Of a DNA stretch of 43,693 nt, positions 12,853 to 23,995 are shown in pieces (positions within the stretch are counted from its first letter, which is position 1; each line of letters begins with the position of its first letter). The translations under genes and the position numbers were made by a program. Source of the DNA: Neelides folsomi (Eukaryota; Arthropoda; Collembola; Neelipleona; Neelidae); NCBI GenBank assembly GCA_034687125.1, contig JAQGBZ010000474.1:1-43693 (forward strand), given 5' to 3'. A model generated the notes under the pieces. It was not told the origin of the DNA, did not search any database, and was given only the letters and a program-made list of their open reading frames with translations.

Positions 12853-15800
12853 TTACTTTGGTCTATTACTTTTATCTCCCTCTTCCATTAATTCGCTTTC
12901 TTCTTCGTCAACTTCTTCATCTTCAACTTCTTCCTCTTCTTCACCTTCCAGCTCATCAGAAGAATCGGAAGAATCTTCAGACGAGTCCGTCTCAAGTTCA
13001 TCATCCCCACTTGAGCTTCCACTTGAATCTTCTCCGCTTTTCTCCTTCCCTTCTACTTTCTTTTCGACAGTTCCCATGTCTAACTCCAGCGCAATGTTTG
13101 CAATTGTTTCATGAGGACGCGGAATCATCAAAGTTCCATCCATAGGACAAACCGAACGTTGACCAAAAACTTCCAAATAAAATATTATTATTTTATAATT
13201 CTATAATTTTCATCAAAAAATATTAAAGATAAAATCGAATATTTTATTACGAGGATTTAAAAGCGAGGAAACTCCGCAAGTGTTACAAATCCGAATCGGA
13301 GCTTCTGTATGAAGCAGTGAATAAACACAAATAGGATAGGAATGGTCGTTTTCACACGTTTGCCCATCCCAAGGAAACCCTTTAAGATCTTCCAAAGGAT
13401 CCACGATTTCATCAATGTCAAGTTCATCTTCGTCGTCATCATCAGAGGAATCGTCAATTTGATAAAAATCTGACACCTTCTTTTGAATCAGCTCCAGATT
13501 ACACAAAGGGCATTTTGGAACGAATGGCTGTGCTTTGGGGTCCACTTCAATTAATTTCTTGGCCGAGAGGAAGTTGGAGATCAAATGGGCAGATTTGGCT
13601 GTTAATTCATCCGAAGATTCCTTAGCTTTATTAACTTCTGCCAATATAGATAAGAAATGGCGGGTCATGAGGGCATCTTCGATCAATTCACATTTCTTCA
13701 ATAATCTCTTTTGAACATTCTGAGTAACGTCATCTTCATAAGAAGTCTCGCTCAGAGATTTGACACACCAGAAAAATAATTGAAGCTCCTTCAATTTCAT
13801 TTCCATCAAAGGATCACTGAATTCACGGAAATTAAATGATGGCTTTCTTCTCATTTGAAATCTGAAAAAATAAGAAGAAAAATTAAAATCCAAATCGAAT
13901 CGAATTTAATAACTGTTATGTATCATTTTCAAAATCATTAAATTGTTAATTATGATAATTCGAATTTAATAAATTGTTTTAGATTTTTACCTGTACACAT
14001 TGAGAATATCCGTTGAATATGTCAAATTATATTCATCTCGTAGTGCAATTTCCCTCAATTCACTTGTAACATTTTTAGTTAAGAAAGAGAAGAAAGTGAC
14101 TGCAGATGGTTTGCGAATAACCAGATGATTATATCTCGAATTCAAATCACTTCCCAAACAACCCAACACTCCGTTGGGCGAAAAAGCCGCATTATACCAT
14201 TTGTATCCTTTGTTTCTTTTCCCATGGATTGGAACTTCTCCAGTGATTTCAAACCCTTCTGGATACAATTTAACAAAAGTGACATTTCCAGATTCAAAAG
14301 TCAACATATAAGAATTATTTTCTTCATTTGTATTTCCTTTCTTAAACTGGGAAATTCCAGCTAATGGCCCGTTGAATTTCATCATTGAATAATCATTTTG
14401 AAGGAATTTTCCACTTTTTGAATCTACTCCGATTCTACAAGGGATTAAATGAGAAGTTTTGTTGAAAACAACGTCAAATGTCAAATCGTTGATTCTGGTC
14501 AATATGATTTGATCAATTCGGATAAGATCCTGTTCAGGCCAAACATCATACGGGATGGGATTTTTAATACTAAATTTTGTATTGATATGGTCAAGTTCTG
14601 GTCCTGTTTCGGGTTCAAGATCATGTTCAATTGAAAGTATTTTCACTTCTCCTGAGTTGAATCCAAGAGCAATGATGGAAACTTCATAACTGAGATTTAA
14701 TATTGAAACGGTCGAGACAAACTCTTGGGAATTTGTACTCATTTTAAGGACGATTGTGCAAGTTGGGTCAAATATTTTCGTCCCATCGGGCCCTTCAATG
14801 AGAGTCTGGATAGCCCAAATGAGCAAATCTCCATTCGCGTGAACTGTCAAAAGATAAACTTCTTCGATGTGCGATTCTTCGTTCGGATTTACAAAAGGAA
14901 ACCAGGCAAAATCTAAAATAATTAAAACGATTAACTATTATTTAAATGTCAATAAGCAAAATGTCAATTACTATCATGAATAAAATTCATCAAATATTAT
15001 CTATTTTTTAGTTGTTTTTTTTAGTTTTTTTAAATTATTTAAAATATTATTTTTCTCACCTATAATGGCCAACTTATAAAGTCGATTTTTATATTCATAA
15101 AACTGCATCGATTCTTGTTCTTCACTCCATTCACTTTCAAGTAGAAGCGAATTTAAAGATTCCGAGATGTCCAACAAGCAGTCAATGCCTGATCCCAAGT
15201 GTTCACCCCACGGGAGATTTATCCTTCGTAAGTCCTTAGGATGAGGATCTCCATAAATGGATAGTTGGTAGTTGTTGGTGAGACAGGCGAGAAGGGCAGT
15301 GGAGGGAACATATCCTCGAACGGAGAGAGCCATCGACGGAGACCATCGGGCCTTGGTGAACATATTGCTCACATTGTCGATTCCTGAATATCCTTGAGGA
15401 GTGATCATGCGGTCGCACATGAGATCGTAAATTTGACGTTTGGAACTTCCCAAAAACACGGATTCGAAGTCGACACCAATGTCGAGCTCGTTGATTTCTT
15501 CCGGGTTCGCCAGGAGCTTCGAAGTGATTGGCAGCAATTGGCCCTTTGACTCGACATTGATGCTCAGCTTCTAAAGTTGTATAAACGAAGGAAATTAAAA
15601 ACTTCATCAGAAATTAATGTTTAATAATACATTATATGTTTTACAATTGTGGTATGGTATTTAAACACTGCACTGTAAAACGTTTATGAATTCAAGGATA
15701 ATTAATAATTATATTAATGGTTACCTTTAAAGTAGATCAATTTAAGCATTAAATCAAAGCAGAAGATTGCAAAGATAGATAAAATATTTCAAAAAATGAT

Positions 15801-18800
15801 TACTACGAATTCTACTATGTAATTCCAAAATATACAATAGGTTACAGCTACTAGTTGCAAGAAAAATCGCGATTTTATAGAGATTTTAAATAACTTTATT
15901 TTATATTATTTTGTAAAAATCATCTGAATTACAAATGAAAAATTGCAAAGAATCCTGAAGAGATTATTTACTAATAAATACTTACAGATAAATGTAAGGT
16001 ATGTATGCTAAGTTATAAAGCAATATTAATTATGGTATTCAGTCTAGTTTAACATTAAATCACTTCAGTGAATCTAAACTTCTTGATTATTCAACAATTT
16101 AATTTTAATATTATAAGTATGTAGAACGGTAGATAGTAAATAATTTAAATCCTTATCATTGGAATATACGAGGCACCATTTCAACAATTAACTTAACACT
16201 TATTCACTTTTTTGAATAAACACGGATAGGTTAATAAATAAATTATTTAATTACTTTAATAATTTGAATATCCTGTTGTATACCTATTATTATGTTATTA
16301 TGTATAGGTACTATAATAATAGAATATAATCGTATTTTAAGGCATTTAAATGAATATAATTTAAAAAGGACGTATGAACTTAACAAGGTCTTGAGTAAAT
16401 GGAAATCTTTACTTAATGTTAGAAATTATATAGTTAGTTAGTTAATGTCTATAAATGTATAAATGCTAACATTGCTACTCAATACATAAAAGGTTAAATT
16501 ATCAATCACATTCGAAAACTCTTTAAAAACTTAAATTACACCTCAATAATAGTTTAATTATCACCTTCTTTTTCACAGTAAGAGAAATTGAAAAATCTTA
16601 AATGAAAAATTATTAAGAGTAAATCTTAATTTAAGAAAGACAAAGTTTAATGATAACTAAATAGTTAAAATTACAATTAAATCAATATATTTCCATCTTG
16701 AAATATCGAAACCGTGAGTTTTAATTATTTATAAAAGGTTAAATATGTGAGCTCAAACGAACAATTTAGAGATTAATTAATAATTAAATGATTGAGAATC
16801 AGCTTTTTCACATCATATTAAATCTATTGACTTCCTGCAGTCGCTCATGTTTGTCCTCCCTTCTTTCCTTCAATTGTAGAAACACCACAATCGCCGCAAT
16901 AAAAATGCAAAATCCCAAGATGACTCCGAAAGTGTTCCAAACAGCTTTGCTCGGAGTCAAAAACAACTTGGCCTTCCATTTCTTCGGACTTCCCACCGGT
17001 CTCGGAATGACGATGATTTGACTATTGGGAATAATCTGCGTCCATTCATGGGTCAACATCTGGGACAAGCTGTCGTTGCTCCTAATGCAAATTGACAAAC
17101 TTTCCACAAAATTAGGACTGTGGCCAATTCCAAAGATCGTGTAGGGCAAATCCATGACGAATCCCTTCGACCGGTAATTTTGTGCCGCAATAGCTGTTTG
17201 AGCCTCCCCTTCCTGAGTCGTAGTTTTGTATTTGATCAAAGGCCCCGGAGGAATGTTCCCATATGGAATTTGATCCACCGGACACTCCACACAATCCCGA
17301 CCAGTCAAAACCATCACTTTGAGGAAATTGGCATCATATGTTGGAGTATTTTTAATGGCGAAGATTTTATATTCCTCATTATCCGGTTTCGTCCCTTCGT
17401 TCGTCTTCTTTACTAAAACGACATCGATCAGCCCATCTTCATGAATGTCGAGAAACGTGGTTTGGATCGTGGAATCATAATTGGATCCAAAAGCATTCAT
17501 GTCGATTTCAAAAGTCCGAGTTATCCCCGGTGGGCAAATTGAAATTGGGAGATTTGGACAAGGAACATTTTTGAACAGAACCGGGCGAGTCATCAATTTT
17601 TGTTTTTTCGATGAATCCTCTTTAATCCGATGCAAAGTCCCAATGAGGTCAGGATACCCGTCCAAATTGAAATCTCCGGCTCGGAGGGTTAATTCCTTAT
17701 TGTACTGAATTAAATAATGGGCATTTGGAGCTTCCGGGACCAAATATTGCCATTCGTACCCTTGAGAGTCTTTAAATGAAACTTGTAGCGGATAAAAAAA
17801 TTTGGTTGTTTCGTTGTAAATCCCAATTTCCGAGCTCCTACACTTCTTATCTCTACAAGATGGGATGACCTGGACGAGATTTCCGGACTGGTTCAAATCC
17901 ATGTAAATGCTCTGACCAACTCGTTGCGGAGCATTATGCGGTTCCTTTTCTTTGCCATGAGGGTAAACAATTTGATCATTGAAGATCAATTTAAATAAAG
18001 GTCCATCACTGGTCATCTCCACTTTGTATTTCTCATTGTAAAAGGTTTTAGATGTTCTATTGAACTGACGACTTGTGATTAAGTGCAGTTCTGCCTTTGC
18101 GTCTCCGTCCACATCCACCCAAGAGCTCGAGTGGTTCATTGGGTTAAAATCAGTAACATTGTCTCCCGGAGGCTTAAAGTCCTTAATGCTCACACGGAAA
18201 TCCCCGTTTTTATCTCCTTGGCCGAAAATCCAAATTTTGCGTTTGAAATAACTCACTTCTTTCGAAATATTCGTTTTGGAATCCGTATCATTCCGAGTGA
18301 ATCTCATTTCTCCTAATAAGTCCATGATCATGTCACCGTTGACGTCGAAGACCAACGGCTCCGACCGCATTTCAATGTATTCAAACGAATGATTTGCATT
18401 GCATGCAAAATTGTTTCCGTTCCCTTTGAGGATGACAACTTGGACAAAGTCTGTGGAGGTTTGAGAAAATGTGATCATGACGTCCATAATCCCATCACCG
18501 GAGAAATCCCCGGGAGTCACACCGGTCACGGAGAGATGGGCGGGGTCGTCTGGGGCGTAGACAAGATTGATCTCACAGTGGAAATGCTCTGTGAACAACG
18601 GAGCTTCCTCATTGGCCTTGTAGAAGTAGAGGATCTTGGTGGTATTGTCAAGGGCAAAGATGTCCGTAAACTTGTCGGCGTTGAAGTCCCCAAAGGCGAC
18701 GGGAAATACGTTGCCGTTTCTGGAGCCAAATACTTCGCTGGTGATGTCGACCCCGGAGAACGAATTCGGCGAATTGGAAGAGGGTGCCGAAAGTGGGAGG

Positions 18801-20216
18801 AAATTGGTCAAGGAAAGCCAAATGGTAAGAAGTGATGACGAAGAACTTGAAAATGACCTCATTGTCACATTAACTTAAAGTTGATGAAATTGTAATTTAA
18901 CTTATTTTTTATTCTTGAAATTGGGAGGTTTTCAATTCTGAAGAAATTCGCTTAGGCCTGTAAAAAAAACAAAAGAATTGGTTAGACATTTACATTTTTA
19001 GCTATTTTGAGTAGTTCAATATAACAAATTATAATATTATTTTAAAATTATCGAGAAAAAGTCTATAGGATTAATTTCTATTACTTTGATACTAATATTA
19101 ACTTAAGGTTAAATTAATCATTGCTAATAGTCGAAATTGTTAAATTATTTAATTTACAGACACAGTTCTAACTTGATGGCAAGCAACCAATGATAATTAT
19201 TATCATCCCATAAAGAAGTGTTAATGTTCAAATGAATAAAAATGCGTTTAACGGTTTGATTCTATTCATCTATCTCTATTCGGTTACTCATCGACTTGAT
19301 AAAAATACGCAGACACATAGGCAAGAAAATATGAATCATCGGAATAAATGAATAATGCATTATAAATATTTACAATTCGGGAAATTATGATAATTTTGAA
19401 AATAATAAATAAATAAAGAATTTATTCATCAATCTGTCAATATTATGAGCTCAATGCTGTTTTTCCATAAATAAAAGATAATGTGAAAAAGTAGATATTT
19501 GTTAATAGAAAAGGGGGATTTTAAATTAGTAAAAAAGAATATAATTTTTACTCACAAAAATGTTAGTTGTGGAACGTAGGAAGTTCGGCTGATGCTTTCT
19601 GACTCTGAAAGTGAGTTCGCGAACAAAACAAAGAGTTTGAACAAAAGTTAGAACGGGGTTTCTTATCAACGATGTCTTTCGTGACGTAGAATAAAATAAA
19701 TATTTGGGATCAACGCCTTATTGAATCTCATCCTCTTATATTCAAACGTACGATTAAATATAACTTTATACAATGAAATTGAAGTTAAACTTATATCTAT
19801 ATTAGCTTAAAACTATGAGTTACGATCTTACGATTATGAGAATCTACTGTATTACATCATCAAACTTAAAATATAAAAAATGTTTAATCTACAGAAAGCA
19901 AAGCAGTATTTCCATTCCTGATGACGCTCGATGACCAATATTGCTCTTATAACCCCAACAAAATAAAGTTTCATTATTAGTTTAGCAGTATAGTCGTTGA
20001 CTTTTAAGGTCAACTAACTACTTGTAATATTAAGAGAAATGATACTGTAAACTTAATATTACAAAGTGAAATGAAAAATGAAAAGCTTACAAAAATTTCT
20101 ACGCCATGGGAGTAGACAATAGCGACTTGGAAATCGTCCGACCAGCTCACATTGTCAGTTCGGAGTGCAAAGTTTCCACTTAAATGGATCGTCCTCAAGC
20201 TCTGAATGGAAACCAT
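12853..20216 (-). CDS. GTF3C4: General transcription factor 3C polypeptide 4 (TFIIIC 90 kDa subunit), five exons with a 4.5-kb first intron
   Basis: Exons in transcription order are 20216-20091, 15570-15060, 14912-13991, 13861-13251 and 13169-12853. All phases close (0, 1, 2, 1), giving 828 residues against about 820 in human. Exon 1 encodes the start of the N-terminal propeller (LRTDNVSWSDDFQVAIVYSH, like the human LAWSEDHRVSV stretch). Exon 2 carries TKARWSPSM and LLACLTNNYQLSIYG, matching WSPMG and LLAALTMDNRLTI. Exon 3 continues the propeller (VHANGDLLIWA). Exons 4-5 hold the C-terminal zinc-binding region: CPLC, then CENDHSYPIC, CNTCG and, after the last splice, CPMDG. The protein is a subunit of the Pol III factor TFIIIC, which binds A/B boxes of tRNA genes and helps recruit TFIIIB; the human protein was reported to have acetyltransferase activity. 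Oddities are a Ser/Asp/Glu-rich acidic tail of about 75 residues after the zinc region and a complete same-strand gene (ITFG1) inside intron 1. The start is the first in-frame ATG after an upstream stop. Confidence 0.93.
16808..18868 (-). CDS. ITFG1: T-cell immunomodulatory protein homologue (FG-GAP repeat membrane protein), nested gene
   Basis: A single coding exon of 686 residues (human about 612). The N-terminus has a Ser-rich then hydrophobic signal peptide (LLTIWLSLTNFLPLSA). The ectodomain contains repeated FG-GAP/VCBS calcium-loop motifs: DFNADKFTDIFALD, DFSGDGIMDVMI, DVNGDMIMDLLG, DFNLDGYPDLIG and DIHEDGLIDVVLV. The C-terminal region matches human TIP closely (HEWTQIIPNSQIIVIPRP, then KAKLFLTPSKAV). 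One transmembrane helix follows (FGVILGFCIFIAAIVVFL), then a short basic cytosolic tail ending RLQEVNRFNMM. It is a type I membrane glycoprotein of a beta-propeller family; its molecular role is poorly defined. A pyrimidine-rich acceptor (TTTTTACAG) lies 88 bases upstream of the ATG, marking a 5' UTR intron. The whole unit lies in intron 1 of GTF3C4 on the same strand. The coding region has no introns. Confidence 0.95.
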   Translation of the reverse strand: MTMRSFSSSSSSLLTIWLSLTNFLPLSAPSSNSPNSFSGVDITSEVFGSRNGNVFPVAFGDFNADKFTDIFALDNTTKILYFYKANEEAPLFTEHFHCEINLVYAPDDPAHLSVTGVTPGDFSGDGIMDVMITFSQTSTDFVQVVILKGNGNNFACNANHSFEYIEMRSEPLVFDVNGDMIMDLLGEMRFTRNDTDSKTNISKEVSYFKRKIWIFGQGDKNGDFRVSIKDFKPPGDNVTDFNPMNHSSSWVDVDGDAKAELHLITSRQFNRTSKTFYNEKYKVEMTSDGPLFKLIFNDQIVYPHGKEKEPHNAPQRVGQSIYMDLNQSGNLVQVIPSCRDKKCRSSEIGIYNETTKFFYPLQVSFKDSQGYEWQYLVPEAPNAHYLIQYNKELTLRAGDFNLDGYPDLIGTLHRIKEDSSKKQKLMTRPVLFKNVPCPNLPISICPPGITRTFEIDMNAFGSNYDSTIQTTFLDIHEDGLIDVVLVKKTNEGTKPDNEEYKIFAIKNTPTYDANFLKVMVLTGRDCVECPVDQIPYGNIPPGPLIKYKTTTQEGEAQTAIAAQNYRSKGFVMDLPYTIFGIGHSPNFVESLSICIRSNDSLSQMLTHEWTQIIPNSQIIVIPRPVGSPKKWKAKLFLTPSKAVWNTFGVILGFCIFIAAIVVFLQLKERREDKHERLQEVNRFNMM
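18957..19610 (-). other. ITFG1: Probable 5' UTR intron and leader exon of ITFG1
   Basis: On the minus strand a GTGAGT donor (complement of 19550-19555) and a strong polypyrimidine acceptor (exon resumes at 18957) bracket a 598-base intron just upstream of the ITFG1 start. The leader exon would run from about 19610 to 19556. The promoter must then lie between about 19600 and 20090, still inside the GTF3C4 intron. Splice-site reading only. Confidence 0.5.
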
Positions 20217-21012
20217 GCCCAGTAGATGATTTGATGACAAATGTAATTAAATTATTTTCACGTCCCACAGCTAAATGGCACGAACCTAAGTTAATCAATG
20301 TTGTTGGTGAATTATCTCGATACATTTATAAATATTGTATAACAGTTATTGAAGATAAACTATAAAGTGAAACTCAATTTTACCTATTTAATGGAATTTC
20401 AGAGAGTTGATAAAAATCCACTTTTGTTCGACGATCCCACCACACAAACAGGCCTAATATCAAATGATCATAAATAAATCAGCAAACATGTATAAACATA
20501 AAATTGAACTTTAAAATTTATAAGAACTGTTCAATAACTTACCTGTTGCACTTTGAAGGTTTAGATTATTAGAAATAATTATGATTAGTTAGCTAAATTA
20601 ATTTAAATGCGGATACAGTTGAAGATGTAAAAAAGCGAATGATTCATAAAGAGTAGTTGCTGGTCTAAATGACAAATCCAGCGATGGGATGAAATATAAC
20701 CGGGAAAATATTTTCTCACATGGGAGAATTTTTCATTACGAATAGAGAATAGAGAAATGGGATTTTAATTATTTTAGTTAGCCTTTTATTTATTCGTTCA
20801 ATTCAACATGATTTAAATTTTAAAACAGTTTACACTTTAAATATAAGAGCTTAAAAATATAAAATTGCAGAATTAAAGTTTATTTAAGTATTAATTCATT
20901 AACCGTTCAATTATAAAACTACTAGAGCAATAAGCTAATGTCTGTCGATTGTTTTCTGACTTTATTTTGATTTTGGTGAAAATCTACAAAAGAAATAATT
21001 GAAAATTTGAAG
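20217..21012. promoter_or_regulatory. Divergent intergenic promoter region, GTF3C4 / METTL18
   Basis: About 0.8 kb separates the start codons of GTF3C4 (leftward) and METTL18 (rightward), so both promoters must lie here. The DNA is AT-rich with no clear TATA box in position for either gene. Additional 5' UTR exons cannot be excluded. Confidence 0.5.
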
Positions 21013-22668
21013 ATGTTTCGATTCCTGAAAGACGAGGACGAAGAAGAAAAGAAAGCAGGGACGGCGTCGAGTGTCGGGTTGTCTCCTGTCGGTCCCTCGG
21101 CTTCCACCTTCGCCACTTCCCATCACTTCAATCTCAGAGAAGCTGAAGAAAATCTCGTCCACAAAGACAAACACTGGGCGATTGCAAATGCCATACCTCA
21201 TTCATTTCTCTGGGTCAAGTATTGTCAATTAATAATTTCTATCATTGTATAATAATTAAACTATGCAAAATCATTATAATTATGATATTTTTCTAATTTA
21301 AGTATTTTCTAATATTACATTAACAATAAGAATATTTCAACTCGATTATTTACACTCTTGTAATTCATTTTATTTGTAGGAATGTTAAACTCGAATATCT
21401 CCTCGTGTCCCAACTTCTCACTTCGTCCTTTGTGAAAGCAGACAGCTCCATCAGCAAAATTCTTGATTCTGTTTCTGACCTAATCACAGGAGTTTACGAA
21501 GGTTGGTTATGTTTATTCACAACTTGAACATTTAATTCATTTAAACTAAAGATAGCAGAAAATGAAATATATATAGACTAAAGAAGATTTCATAAAACTA
21601 ATTTATTACTTATTAAATTGTTTTTAATGTTTTATTTAAATATTCCAGGCGGTTTCAAAGTGTGGGAATGTACCTTTGACCTTATCAACTACCTGCAAGA
21701 TCATTTTGAAGAATCAATGAATTCTAAGATTGTTCTGGATCTTGGATGCGGATCTGGTCTTTTGGGTCTTTATGCCTTACAAGCCGGTGCTTACGTTCAC
21801 TTTCAAGATTATGTACGGCCAATAACTTTTTTTGGATATTTTCATCTTATTAAATCTATTAGAACATTATCCTAGTTTCGTTTACAAAAACTACGTTTAT
21901 TATAAGTCCGGAATGAAGTGATATTTAATTAGCATCCACATTTAATAATGGAATAAAATTTTGTAGAACAATGAAGTCATCAACTACCTGACAATTCCCA
22001 ATGTTCTCCTCAACCTTAAGAACAAAGAGGAAGGGAAACATGAAGAGCTTGAAAGGTGCCGATACTTTTCGGGAGATTGGGAATGCATTCGACAATTATT
22101 TTCTTCATATGGGCGGAAATATGATTACATCCTCTCGTCAGAAACCATCTATAATGTTGGGAATTTGCCAAAATTATTGGGACTCATTAAAACTGCACTC
22201 AAACCAACTGGAACAATGTAAACTTATAAAATTGACACTACTTTACATTATTATCTATAAATTTAATTGATGTGATAATTAATCTAGCTAAACATTAAGA
22301 ATCATCTTCATTTATGTTACAATTATTTATCTCATTCAATAAGGTTCTTAGCTGCTAAAACTGTTTACTTTGGAGTTGGCGGTGGGACCACAGCGTTTCA
22401 AGAACTCGTGGAAGCTGATGGAAATCTGAAGTGCCAAGTAGCGCTCTCACTCCGTGAAGGTACATAATTTCTTATTCATTATTTACCCTTTGATTCTTTC
22501 CCAGAATTCCATTCTTATTTCGAATTGATAATAATATTGAATAAGAGTGACATTCGATATTCATTTGAGGGATTTCACCATTGAATGAAATGAGTCTTTA
22601 AATCATCATTATTACTTTCAGGCGTTCAAAGGGAAATTCTCTCCTTGAAATTCAAAACACAGAATTAG
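21013..22668 (+). CDS. METTL18: Histidine protein methyltransferase 1 homologue, six exons
   Basis: Exons 21013-21218, 21380-21501, 21649-21812, 21967-22217, 22344-22459 and 22622-22668 join in phase (2, 1, 0, 2, 1) to 301 residues. Family signatures appear in order: GVYEGGFKVWECTFDLINYL, the SAM-binding motif I VLDLGCGSGLLGL, HFQDYNNEVINYLTIPNVL, CRYFSGDWE, YDYILSSETIYNV, and TVYFGVGGGTTAFQ near the end. Each is very close to human METTL18. It is a cytosolic/nuclear seven-beta-strand SAM methyltransferase; human METTL18 and yeast Hpm1 methylate a histidine in ribosomal protein uL3. The N-terminal 70 residues are acidic and poorly conserved, as in relatives. The ATG at 21013 is the first in frame. 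Introns are 87-162 bases. Confidence 0.95.
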
Positions 22669-23995
22669 ATCAATAAAAGGTAAAAAATACTAAAATAAAC
22701 TAAAATTACATATGAATAACAATAAGTAGGTATGTTTAATCTTTGAAAGCCAACTGACTTATTTTAATTTTCAATGTTTTTAATATAGAAATCAAAGCGG
22801 ATTTCCTTGAACCACTGTGAAATGTCAATTGCTCTTCGCTTAACATCCATATGGTATTTATATGATTCAATAAACTCGTAAATGTAATATATATTTATAA
22901 CAACAGTTTTGTAATATATATTCATTACAAAACGACCATTAAATTATCAAACATCAACTGATATTACATAGATGCATAACGCATTTATTATTAAAAGCAT
23001 TGTATTTAAGATATAAAATATTTTTTATCATATATTCAACTGCATAACTTTAAATCCTTTTTATTCTAAAGATATAATCGGTGCTCAATTTTCAATTGCT
23101 CCAACTGTCATAAAATTAAATTCAAAGCCAATCGTTTAGAGCAATCTGCCTATCTCTTTACGACTCAAGGTTCTCATCCTTAATGCATTATTGAACGGAG
23201 AGAATAAAATTCCCCTTTACGTAGTTTCAAACTTTCTAGTTAAATCACCACCAAGGCTGTTTAAAGGAGAGCTTTTAAAGGATAAATACTTATTATAAAT
23301 ATGTAACTATACTATTAATTGGCTTAACATTGTTCAATATTTCAGTTTATTTCATTTCATCCCTATTCTTTTATGAGTTTATAATACATAAAATATTACA
23401 TATATAAAAGTTTTCTAATTTCTTCATTTAGGCTATCTGGCTATTGTAGCTTTGATATAAGTTTTCAATTCGTGCTTTTTTAAAGAGTGTCGTTTCACAC
23501 ATTAAGATTGTTTTTGGAATTATTTATATTTGGTTGACAGGCATAAGAATTCAATACAATTAACTTTTGTAAGTTGAGTATGAGTTTTTAAAACAACATT
23601 AACAAGAGATTAGTAATGATAATTTGGATTTACCGTTGTTATTTTAGATAAGCTTCAACCTGCAAAGAATCGGATGTTACTACTTTAATCTCTGAATGTC
23701 TAAATGAATGAACCCAGATTACATTATTACACCAATTGATCTAATATTTATAAACTCACACCCCACTAGATAAAAATTAAAGTCAATGAAGTTGGTTTGT
23801 AGGACAAATAAATAGTGTCAATTTCATCTGCAAGACTGCAAGATATTAGATCCAATTCATCTTATGCTACACATACAAGTTGGGATTCATCTTAATGAAA
23901 GTGATTTATATTGAAACTTCATTCATCATCATCTTTAACCAGTTCAGTTCAAAAAGTGCAGATATTTTATAAGCTCGTTTATTAACATATCAAGC
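22669..23995. other. Intergenic, AT-rich
   Basis: 3' flank of METTL18 and 5' flank of the SLC17 gene. Only short random frames are present. No RNA gene or repeat was recognised. Confidence 0.5.

Noticed and set aside
15236..15607. Minus-strand ORF beginning MKFLISFVYTT
   Set aside because: Shifted frame across the GTF3C4 exon 2 acceptor at 15571; the true frame continues from exon 1 at 20091.
15571..16800. Possible GTF3C4 first exon just upstream of exon 2 (for example ATG near 15758 with a GTAACC donor)
   Set aside because: Splice phase does not match and the peptide lacks the family's N-terminal motif; the exon at 20091-20216 fits in both phase and homology.
17120..18878. Several plus-strand ORFs antisense to ITFG1
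   Set aside because: Mirror frames of a long conserved coding exon.
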